64,000 nucleotides of DNA from Bacillota bacterium (GTDB taxonomy: Bacteria; Bacillota; Sulfobacillia; JAJZYS01; JAJYTV01). A model generated the notes under the pieces. It was given only the letters and a program-made list of their open reading frames with translations. It searched no databases and had not been told where the DNA came from. Positions 1 through 8,736 of this stretch are shown piece by piece. Made by a program: the position numbers and the translations under genes. Within the stretch, counting starts at the first letter, position 1; each line of letters opens with the position of its first letter. The stretch spans positions 62,001-126,000 of the forward strand of contig JAJYSJ010000007.1 in NCBI GenBank assembly GCA_021793645.1. The letters run 5' to 3'.

Positions 1-3000
1 GGGGCCGCGGCTGGAACGCCGCGGGCGGAAAACTTAGCGATACGATCTATTACTAAAACCCGTAAGGCTTCAATGGGGCCGCGGCTGGAACGCCGCGGGC
101 GGCGGGCCGCGTGCTCTCATGGGTCACGCGCGACGGGGGCAGCTTCAATGGGGCCGCAGGGTACGCAATGCTTCAATGGGGCCGCGGCTGGAACGCTGCG
201 GGCGGCTCCTACTTCAACCAGGACTCACTCGACATCACAGCGCTTCAATGGGGCCGCGGCTGGAACGCCGCGGGCGGTCGACGTAGAGGTTTCCGGCGGC
301 CGCGAACGGCCACGGGCTTCAATGGGGCCGCGGCTGGAACGCCGCGGGCGGTCCGGCAGATGAGAGGCCTCGAACGCCCAGAGCACCACGCTTCAATGGG
401 GCCGCGGCTGGAACGCCGCGGGCGGTTCGGGTAGCCGATGGCGTTCTTGATGTGGCCGCCAGCGCTTCAATGGGGCCGCGGCTGGAACGCCGCGGGCGGA
501 GCTGATCGCGACCTACGAGCGTCCGCAGGTTTCCTAGCTTCAATGGGGCCGCGGCTGGAACGCCGCGGGCGGCGCCGCGATCCGCGAGGGCATCCCGGCG
601 CAGGAACTCGCGCTTCAATGGGGCCGCGGCTGGAACGCCGCGGGCGGAAGGAGCGCATTCGCGAACTGATCGCGCGCAACACGGCTTCAATGGGGCCGCG
701 GCTGGAACGCCGCGGGCGGTGGCCCCTGCCGGCTAGATTAGCCCTGCCTGTTAGAGCTTCAATGGGGCCGCGGCTGGAACGCCGCGGGCGGCGACGTTGC
801 GAGGCCACAGCGGACTTCCATTTGTGGTGCTTCAATGGGGCCGCGGCTGGAACGCCGCGGGCGGGTCGCGGGTTCGGCCACGCGGTCGCAAGCGGCTTCC
901 TGCTTCAATGGGGCCGCGGCTGGAACGCCGCGGGCGGGAGAACGCCTCTGCGGGACCCGTCAGCCACGTCCAGCGCTTCAATGGGACCGCCCGCGGCTGG
1001 AACGCCGCGGGCGGTCCCAGACTAAGCACTGCGCCCTGCGAACCTAGAGGCTTCAATGGGGCCGCGGCTGGAACGCCGCGGGCGGCCACACGTTCCACCC
1101 GAACAGGTGAAACTCTCCTGCGCTTCAATGGGGCCGCGGCTGGAACGCCGCGGGCGGGCACACCCGGTGCAACCTTCCCACGAGGATTGGTCGCTTCAAT
1201 GGGGCCGCGGCTGGAACGCCGCGGGCGGTGGGCAGCGGCGGCCAAGCTGTCGGGGATCCGCGGATCGGCTACGCTTCAATGGGGCCGCGGCTGGAACGCC
1301 GCGGGCGGCACGAAGACCGAATGGGTGATCGAGGAGAACGAGAAGGGGCTTCAATGGGGCCGCGGCTGGAACGCCGCGGGCGGGGGCGCCTTGGCTAAAC
1401 GAGTGGCCCACGCGGGGAGTCGAGCTTCAATGGGGCCGCGGCTGGAACGCCGCGGGCGGGGTTCTCGGGGATGCGTTTGTTGGCCGCCCCGTCACCGCTT
1501 CAATGGGGCCGCGGCTGGAACGCCGCGGGCGGCTTCTCCCCGGCAAGGACAGCCTCCTATTCCAGATCAAGCTTCAATGGGGCCGCGGCTGGAACGCCGC
1601 GGGCGGTACCGGGATTGGCACAGTAGTCAGTTCTATTCTTGGGCTTCAATGGGGCCGCGGCTGGAACGCCGCGGGCGGTGCCGTCCTGGCGGGCGATGTG
1701 CCATTCGCGCACAGAGGGCTTCAATGGGGCCGCGGCTGGAACGCCGCGGGCGGCGGCTCAGACGGTCGGTATCGGCGGCGTCGACTCGGGGCTTCAATGG
1801 GGCCGCGGCTGGAACGCCGCGGGCGGCGGGCACGGTGCGCGTGCGAAGGGCCCTCGTGCCGGTGCTTCAATGGGGCCGCGGCTGGAACGCCGCGGGCGGC
1901 GGGCACGGTGCGCGTGCGAAGGGCCCTCGTGCCGGTGCTTCAATGGGGCCGCGGCTGGAACGCCGCGGGCGGGGCGAGTCCACGCGGAGATGCGATAGCG
2001 GAGCGCGTCCTGCTTCAATGGGGCCGCGGCTGGAACGCCGCGGGCGGCCCGTTACCGCGGTTACGTCGCCCCAGGTTGCGTAGGGCTTCAATGGGGCCGC
2101 GGCTGGAACGCCGCGGGCGGATGGTGTCCACGCTCTCGAACCCGGACGCGAACAAGCTTCAATGGGGCCGCGGCTGGAACGCCGCGGGCGGGACGGCGCC
2201 GGCGGATGACCAGATCGCGCAAGTCACCGCTTCAATGGGGCCGCGGCTGGAACGCCGCGGGCGGCCGCTCCCTGACTGACAACAGGAAAGCTGTAATAGG
2301 CTTCAATGGGGCCGCGGCTGGAACGCCGCGTGCGGGCCGCTCGCGCTCACGTCCCCCCTGCAGGCTCCCACGCTTCAATGGGGCCGCGGCTGGAACGCCG
2401 CGGGCGGTCATCACCAACGAGACGGCCTACCCCACGTTCATCGAGCTTCAATGGGGCCGCGGCTGGAACGCCGCGGGCGGGCAGCTGTGGCATGTCCACT
2501 GGCCCTCCATCGCACAGCTTCAATGGGGCCGCGGCTGGAACGCCGCGGGCGGCTGGCAGAACGGGTCGATCTCCACCTGCCAACGAACCTCGCTTCAATG
2601 GGGCCGCGGCTGGAACGCCGCGGGCGGATGGCATCCCGGGTTAGTACTGCGGCGCTGAAGTTGCTTCAATGGGGCCGCGGCTGGAACGCCGCGGGCGGCA
2701 GGACCGAAAAGACTGCTAGGAGGGTTCAGGGATGCTTCAATGGGGCCGCGGCTGGAACGCCGCGGGCGGGCAAAGCCGGGAGCCGGCAAGAGTGCCCTTG
2801 GAGCGGCTTCAATGGGGCCGCGGCTGGAACGCCGCGGGCGGCAGGTTACACGGCGGCACAGCTTCTCGACCCTCTGACGCTTCAATGGGGCCGCGGCTGG
2901 AACGCCGCGGGCGGGCTGTCGGCGACACGCAGGCGCAGCAGGATCTCTAGCTTCAATGGGGCCGCGGCTGGAACGCCGCGGGCGGTTCGGCGCGCAACGC

Positions 3001-4156
3001 GGTCCAATATTCCTAGAGGTGATGCTTCAATGGGGCCGCGGCTGGAACGCCGCGGGCGGAGGGACTTCCAGCGGGGGCGGCTACGGCAGCGGCTCAGCTT
3101 CAATGGGGCCGCGGCTGGAACGCCGCGGGCGGGCCGAAATCGAGTGGCGAAAGCGACAAGTCCGTGTCGAGCTTCAATGGGGCCGCGGCTGGAACGCCGC
3201 GGGCGGTTGGTACTTCCCGCGACGCGCCAGATTCGACCGCACGCTTCAATGGGGCCGCGGCTGGAACGCCGCGGGCGGACGATGGCCGAGTTCTTCGTAA
3301 GAGCAGTGATGATGGAGCTTCAATGGGGCCGCGGCTGGAACGCCGCGGGCGGGGTGTTGCGGGATGCGCTGGACCCCCTGCTCGCGGAGCTTCAATGGGG
3401 CCGCGGCTGGAACGCCGCGGGCGGTTGGCGAGGCGGCCACTCTGAAGGCTCGCGCGGATGGGCTTCAATGGGGCCGCGGCTGGAACGCCGCGGGCGGCCG
3501 CTCAGTGCGAGCGAGGCGGCGCTTCTTCACGCGCTTCAATGGGGCCGCGGCTGGAACGCCGCGGGCGGCGCGAAGCACAAGCAGAGATGCACGGAACCAT
3601 AGGTATGGCTTCAATGGGGCCGCGGCTGGAACGCCGCGGGCGGAACGACGACGAGCCGCAGGGCGACCCGAACCAGGACCCGCTTCAATGGGGCCGCGGC
3701 TGGAACGCCGCGGGCGGTGCGCATGAATGGATGAGCTGGACTGCCGGCACGCGCGCTTCAATGGGGCCGCGGCTGGAACGCCGCGGGCGGCGTCCAAGTT
3801 CCGCTAAATTCAGAATGCGTTGCTGTCGCTTCAATGGGGCCGCGGCTGGAACGCCGCGGGCGGAGGCGGCACCGCGGCTGAATCGCTTCCTGTGGTTCGT
3901 CGGGCTTCAATGGGGCCGCGGCTGGAACGCCGCGGGCGGCCATTGGATCATCGGGCGCATCATCGACGTGATCCCCGCTTCAATGGGGCCGCGGCTGGAA
4001 CGCCGCGGGCGGCGCCGTCGCGGGCATCATGGGCTACGCGATGGGCGCGCTTCAATGGGGCCGCGGCTGGAACGCCGCGGGCGGGTTCTCGACGTGGGTG
4101 CAGAAAGCGCATGAGTTCGGGCTTCAATGGGGCCGCGGCTGGAACGCCGCGGGCGG
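1..4156 (-). CRISPR. CRISPR array, about 58 repeat units (56 full-length, one truncated, one cut by the window edge); 36-bp repeat GCTTCAATGGGGCCGCGGCTGGAACGCCGCGGGCGG on +, spacers mostly 35-40 nt
   Basis: Near-perfect 36-bp repeat at about 73-bp periodicity from position 1 to 4156, with unique intervening sequences. On the minus strand the repeat reads CCGCCCGCGGCGTTCCAGCCGCGGCCCCATTGAAGC, which ends in ATTGAAGC and contains a 7-bp stem CCGCGGC/GCCGCGG with loop GTTCCA. This suggests transcription on the minus strand, away from the cas2-proximal end. The array continues off the left edge. Confidence 0.98.
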
Positions 4157-4331
4157 AGTCGGGCTGGAAACCCGCTCTGGGAGCCGGGTTCGACGCTGGA
4201 GTGCGAGCACCTGCTCGGGTCGGAGCCTTAGAGGGGGGTGGTGGCGGGTTAAGACAAGTAGGCCCGCTCGTGGAGCGGGCCTCGGAGTGCGAGCGAACCC
4301 CGGAGTGTGGGCGGCACGTCGACGCTCGCAG
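4157..4331 (-). promoter_or_regulatory. Putative CRISPR leader between cas2 stop and first repeat
   Basis: Non-coding interval between the cas2 stop and the leader-proximal repeat. Repeat polarity places the leader here. Contains a 10-bp perfect hairpin AGGCCCGCTC-GTG-GAGCGGGCCT (4260-4282). Confidence 0.7.
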
Positions 4332-4619
4332 TTAGATTACGATCACGCGCTTTCCGGCTTCCCAGCGGGCGAGGCCGAACGTTGTCAGGCGGGCCTTGCC
4401 CGTTTCGGCTGGACCCAGGTCGATGATCGCGAGCGCGTCTTCGCCGTGGTGCATGGCTTCGTGCAGTCGACCGAGAAGGACTTGGCGCTCCGTGGGGGAG
4501 AGGGCGCAGAGGAACACGGACAGTTGGACGGGATCGCCGTGACCAAGCATCATCTTGTGCACCTTGCGCCAGCGTTTGGGGTCTGCGATGTCATAGCACA
4601 CGAGGTAGGTGTTGCGCAT
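4332..4619 (-). CDS. cas2: CRISPR-associated endoribonuclease Cas2
   Basis: 95 aa MRNTYLVCYDIADPKRWRKVHKMMLGHGDPVQLSVFLCAL...; Cas2 N-terminal YLVCYDI(A/S)D motif; next to cas1 and the array. Confidence 0.93.
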   Translation of the reverse strand: MRNTYLVCYDIADPKRWRKVHKMMLGHGDPVQLSVFLCALSPTERQVLLGRLHEAMHHGEDALAIIDLGPAETGKARLTTFGLARWEAGKRVIVI

Positions 4620-4654
4620 GTCAGCGGGTGAGGTACGCGGGGTAGCGGGGTAGC

Positions 4655-6295
4655 TCAACCGGTCAAGACGCGGGCGAAGAGGCGTGCCTGGACTTCGAGG
4701 GTGCGCCGGTAGGCGATGCGGTAGCCGAAGAGGGGATGTTCGGCCTCGGAGTTCATGCGGGACTCGTAGGCTTGGATCGCGGTCTTCCTTCCGGATGGGG
4801 TGAGCGACACGGCGCCGGCGCGGGCGATGAAGTCGGATGGAGTGAGCATGTGACGGTTGAAGAGACCGATGGCGACCGAGTCGACGATCAAGGCGCGGAA
4901 CTCCTCCATGAGGTCGAGCGCGAGAGAAGGTCGGCCGTGGCCTGGATGGTGGTAGATGCCGACGTAGGGGTCGAGACCGACGGCGTGCAGCGTTACGGTC
5001 AGGTCGCGTGCCAGGAGGGCATAGCCGAGGGATAGTACTGCGTTGACTGGGTCTTTCGGAGGGCGGCGGTTGCGCTCGCGGAAGTCGAAGTCCGTTAGGG
5101 TGGTTTCCGTGAACATGTCGCGAAAGTGCGCGTAGTAGAGACCTGCCGCCGTTCCTTCGATGCCAAGAAGCTCGGAGGTGTTCTTCGCGGTGAGCGCGTG
5201 GTGGGCCAGGCCGCGGAGCTGGAGAACGACCCGTTCGGGAAGAGCGTCCGCGTTGCGACGCAGGAGGGTGCGCTGGTTGAGGATCTTTGCGCGCACGACC
5301 TCGCGGGCCAGGGGCAGCGAAGCCTGAGGGTCGGCGGCCGTCGCGAACTGGCGAATCCGCAGAGGCGCGGCTTTTCGCGGGAGTCCCTGGTAGGTGCCAT
5401 AGAAGTAGCCGCCGTGGGAAAGGAAGCAGACGGGGACGTCTCGGCTCGCGAGCTCTTGCAAGACGGCGGTCGAGACCTGCACCGCGCCGAAGACCGAGAG
5501 TTGGGAGATGTCGATGAGCTTCGCTTCGGCGAGGACCTGGCTGTCTTTGCGGACGACGAGCCGTTCGCCCGCCTTGCCGACCCAGGCTCCCTGCTCGCTG
5601 ACGTAGAGGGGGAGAGAGTCCGGGCGAGAGGGGTACAGGAGGCGCAGGCTGCGTCGCTGGATGCGAGGGCTCTCCGGGGTGCGGGAGAGAAGGTTGACCT
5701 CGTCCGGCAGGCAGATGCCAACGAGGGAACAGCGGGCGCACTTGGGGCTGTCCTGGAGCGCCGGCGGCGGCGCGGAGCCTTGGGCTGCTGCGCGCGCCTC
5801 GGCGAGAAGGGTCAGGGTGCGCTCTACGAGTGGGTCGTCGAAGGGCACCTCTACACGCTGGCGTGTGGCCGAAAAGTAGAGGATCCCCCGATCGCAGCGG
5901 TAACCGTGGCCGCGGAGGATGAGTCCCTGGACGCAGAGCTGCACGCGCTCGGGCTCCCAGGACCGCTCGCGGTTGTCCGGGGGTTGCCCGCGTTTGTAGT
6001 CCACCGGGATAACCGTTCCCTGGTCTCCTTCTACGAGATCCATCCTGGCGATCAGCCCGTGCTGTGGGTCGCTGAGTTCCACGGAGCGGGCGTGGATGGC
6101 GTCGGTATCCGAGCCGGGCGGCGGCATGGTGCCCCCTGCCTGATCGACGCGGCGGTGGACGAACCTGCCCTCCACGGTGTCCACGCTGTCGGCCCACTCC
6201 CCATCGACCCACTCGAGGTACATGAGCCGCGGGCAGTAGGCGAACTCATTGAGCATGCGGGCAGGGACGAGTGGTGAGGCGTCAAGCGGGAGCAT
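4655..6295 (-). CDS. cas4-cas1: Cas4-Cas1 fusion (adaptation protein)
   Basis: MLPLDASPLVPARMLNEFAYCPRLMYLEWV... with Cas4 Cys cluster (CPRLMYLEW; CARCSLVGIC) fused to Cas1 (VLSLGYALLARDLTVTLHAVGLDPYVGIYHHPGHGRPSLALDLMEEFRALIVD). Fusion typical of type I-U/I-G loci. Confidence 0.95.
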   Translation of the reverse strand: MLPLDASPLVPARMLNEFAYCPRLMYLEWVDGEWADSVDTVEGRFVHRRVDQAGGTMPPPGSDTDAIHARSVELSDPQHGLIARMDLVEGDQGTVIPVDYKRGQPPDNRERSWEPERVQLCVQGLILRGHGYRCDRGILYFSATRQRVEVPFDDPLVERTLTLLAEARAAAQGSAPPPALQDSPKCARCSLVGICLPDEVNLLSRTPESPRIQRRSLRLLYPSRPDSLPLYVSEQGAWVGKAGERLVVRKDSQVLAEAKLIDISQLSVFGAVQVSTAVLQELASRDVPVCFLSHGGYFYGTYQGLPRKAAPLRIRQFATAADPQASLPLAREVVRAKILNQRTLLRRNADALPERVVLQLRGLAHHALTAKNTSELLGIEGTAAGLYYAHFRDMFTETTLTDFDFRERNRRPPKDPVNAVLSLGYALLARDLTVTLHAVGLDPYVGIYHHPGHGRPSLALDLMEEFRALIVDSVAIGLFNRHMLTPSDFIARAGAVSLTPSGRKTAIQAYESRMNSEAEHPLFGYRIAYRRTLEVQARLFARVLTG

Positions 6296-7634
6296 TGCGT
6301 CCTCCTCTCGCGTGGTCCGACGGCAGGAAGAGGCCCATCCCGAAGTGGCAGGCTGCGCCGATCGCGATCGGGCCCGAGACGAGCTGCGGGAAGGCAATCT
6401 CCGCAAAGTGGCGGGGCCCAGGTGAAAGGTGGGCCCCGCTCACCTTGCGGAAGACTTCTGCGGCCGCGTCCACGCGCAGCAGCCGAACATCCTTCGGCGC
6501 CGGCAGGCCGCGCCGCGAGAGTTCCAGCAGGATCTGGTCGGTCGGGCTGTCCTGCTGGTGCCCCCGCACCGTCTTGGCATGGCGGATGGGAGCGAAGGGG
6601 AGGTGGCTGACCCAGTTCGCTGCGGGTCCCAGCAGCGCCGGGGGGGCCGCGTCGGACGCGCGCTTGAGACGGACGCGCGCACTGAGGCCAGGACCCGGGT
6701 AGATGACGCGGAGCTCCTCGAGCGCCGACACCTCCAATTTGCCCATGCCCGCAGCGGTGTAGACCGTAAGGTGGTCGATGAAACCATCACCATCCTCGTC
6801 CGTCGGGAGGAAGTGCGCGTGGCGGTGCTGCGGCGAAGGGGTTCCCGTCACCGGGTCCTTGCCGGAGAAGACGGCGGAGACCGCTCCGCCGTTTTGGCGT
6901 CCGTAGCGGGCCATTGAAGCGCGGCGTGCCTGTTCTGCGAAGGCGTAGCCTGCGTCAAGCGGGAGGCTCCCTGTGACGCGATAACGGAAGAGTTCCAAGA
7001 GGGGAGAACTGGGCAGATCGGAGGGCAGACGACCGCTGATCGCAGCCTTGGGACGGTAGTACCGCGCAAGGATCGCCGTATGGGGCAAGCCGTCCTCGGG
7101 GCGGCGGGCGTGCAGCGACGTTGGGTCCGCGTCGCTGCCGGCTGCCAGGAGAGAGACCTCGTCGCAGGGCAGGGGCCCTGGCGCGGTGCCGCAGGCGAGG
7201 AGGGACACGTCGGCCGGAGGACCCGGCGCGATGGACAAGGCGGTCCGCGTGTCGCTGCGCCCCAGGTACGTGACCCTGGAGAGCAGCGTCGCAAGGGCAC
7301 GCTCTTGCGTCTTCATAAGCGAAAGCGTGGGCCACGACGCGTAGATCGTCGCCTGGGTGGGATCCAGTGCGACGAAGCCTGCGTACTCCTGGGGCGATCT
7401 GGTCGGGACGTACCCGACCGACGCCTGCGGCAGGTGGTAGAGCGGCGCTTCGCGCAGGCGCTGCAGCCACGGCCAGACGTCATCCACGACTCCGGCCTGC
7501 TCGGCAGCGTGGACAAGTGCGCGCATTAGACGCCAGGGCGCGGGGGGCCACTCGAAGAGGGCGGCCTCCGCGCCGGAGGTCCAGGGGCTCGGGTGGTAGC
7601 GCCCGTCCGTAAATGCGATGGCCAAGGTCAGCAT
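6282..7634 (-). CDS. csb2: Csb2-like (GSU0054 family) Cas5/Cas6-type protein, copy B
   Basis: MLTLAIAFTDGRYHPSPW...ALFEWPPAPWRLMRALV; HRHAHFLPTDEDGDGFIDHLTVY motif; C-terminal Gly-rich GPIAIGAACHFGMGLF. Overlaps cas4-cas1 start. Confidence 0.8.
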   Translation of the reverse strand: MLTLAIAFTDGRYHPSPWTSGAEAALFEWPPAPWRLMRALVHAAEQAGVVDDVWPWLQRLREAPLYHLPQASVGYVPTRSPQEYAGFVALDPTQATIYASWPTLSLMKTQERALATLLSRVTYLGRSDTRTALSIAPGPPADVSLLACGTAPGPLPCDEVSLLAAGSDADPTSLHARRPEDGLPHTAILARYYRPKAAISGRLPSDLPSSPLLELFRYRVTGSLPLDAGYAFAEQARRASMARYGRQNGGAVSAVFSGKDPVTGTPSPQHRHAHFLPTDEDGDGFIDHLTVYTAAGMGKLEVSALEELRVIYPGPGLSARVRLKRASDAAPPALLGPAANWVSHLPFAPIRHAKTVRGHQQDSPTDQILLELSRRGLPAPKDVRLLRVDAAAEVFRKVSGAHLSPGPRHFAEIAFPQLVSGPIAIGAACHFGMGLFLPSDHARGGRNAPA

Positions 7635-7731
7635 GGCGGTCTTCCTTTCGGGAGGCAGCGGGCTTCGCGTCCGCGTCGAGTACTCTAGCCTCCGATCAAG
7701 CGGAGACAGCGCAGCACGGTCGGCGGTCGCC

Positions 7732-8736
7732 TTATGGTGCTGTGGCGGTGTTCTGCGATCCGCTCCGAACCTGCGCCTGCGCAAAGTTCATGAACTTGCC
7801 CACCGACATGCGTCTGGCGACCATGACATAGGCGACTCCTAGATGGCGAAGGCCGCTCTCTCGCAATTGCGGATGGCCGAGCAGGCTACGTATGGCCGCG
7901 AGCGACGCCGGTTCGCCCCATATGGGCCAAGCGAACGAGAACCCCGCGTGGCTTGACATGCCGCCAATCACCTGTGGTCGAACCCTTCCGGCGCGCGTTT
8001 GTGGGACGACGGTGAGCGCGGCAAGCCCGACCGCGGCGAGGCGGTTGGCTCCATGCTGGGTTCGCTCCTTGAAGGCCTGGTCGGTCGGGTCGCCGGCCAT
8101 GAGCGCGTACCGCACGTCCTCTTGGGGATCCCAGCGGAAGGAGAAGGTAGGATCTTGGCGCAGCCAGGGCTTGAACAATGCTTCTGAAATGCACTCCGCA
8201 GCGGAGATGGCGACGGCCACCTCACCGTTGCGGCGCGGCGGCGGCGCGGGCAAAGCCGGCACACTCGCCAACCGGTCGAGGAAGTGCTGGTGTCCTTGAC
8301 CGAACAGCAGACACAGCGGCGTGGGGTCGATCGTCTCTGTACTCTTCACCGCCGCGTCGGTCAGCAGAGATGCGAGGAGATCTACGCGGCCGCGTCTCGA
8401 CGCATCGGCGGACTCCGTAGCGGCCACCAGCAGTTCGCGGGCATCCGTTTGCGGGTGATTGAGGTCCGACCGGCCGCCGAAGTCATGGTCCTCGGCAAGG
8501 AGTGAGACTCCTTCCGCGATGAACTCGGCGACTTGGTCCCGCGTTGTCGTGCAGGCAAGGTGAAGCATCGGGCGGTGAGGTTGCTGCTGGAGATCCCACG
8601 ACGCGCGCGGACGGAGTCCCTTCTCCTCACGGCGGTCGACGGCGTTCAATGCCCGCAAAACGCCGAGCAGCGCCAGAAAAGCCAGCAGGTTGTCCGGCTC
8701 AAGCCCGTCGAGACGATGTGTTGCGTCGGCGCTCAT
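7732..8736 (-). CDS. Type I-G associated protein of uncertain role (334 aa; N-terminus LDGLEPDNLLAFLALLGVLRAL; candidate large-subunit-like or Cas3-accessory protein)
   Basis: Overlaps cas3 by an ATGA-type junction (8733-8736). N-terminal GLEPDNLLAFLALLGVLRAL resembles the N-termini of I-U/I-G accessory/large subunit proteins. No full-length Csx17/Cas8 elsewhere in the operon. Confidence 0.5.
   Translation of the reverse strand: MSADATHRLDGLEPDNLLAFLALLGVLRALNAVDRREEKGLRPRASWDLQQQPHRPMLHLACTTTRDQVAEFIAEGVSLLAEDHDFGGRSDLNHPQTDARELLVAATESADASRRGRVDLLASLLTDAAVKSTETIDPTPLCLLFGQGHQHFLDRLASVPALPAPPPRRNGEVAVAISAAECISEALFKPWLRQDPTFSFRWDPQEDVRYALMAGDPTDQAFKERTQHGANRLAAVGLAALTVVPQTRAGRVRPQVIGGMSSHAGFSFAWPIWGEPASLAAIRSLLGHPQLRESGLRHLGVAYVMVARRMSVGKFMNFAQAQVRSGSQNTATAP

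Noticed and set aside
73-4114. Dozens of ORFs on both strands with LQWGRGWNAAGG / SMGPRLERRGR / ARGVPAAAPLK repeats
   Set aside because: They are translations of the CRISPR repeat in several frames; no independent RBS or non-repeat coding signal. Artefact of a GC-rich array without stops.
4620-6212. The 626-aa minus-strand ORF covering cas2 plus 530 upstream residues
   Set aside because: Only the last 95 codons (from ATG 4619) are Cas2. The upstream part is an out-of-frame shadow of cas4-cas1 rich in Arg/Pro.
5126-6277. 383-aa plus-strand ORF antisense to cas4-cas1
   Set aside because: Typical high-GC antisense shadow ORF; the opposite strand has clear Cas4/Cas1 motifs.
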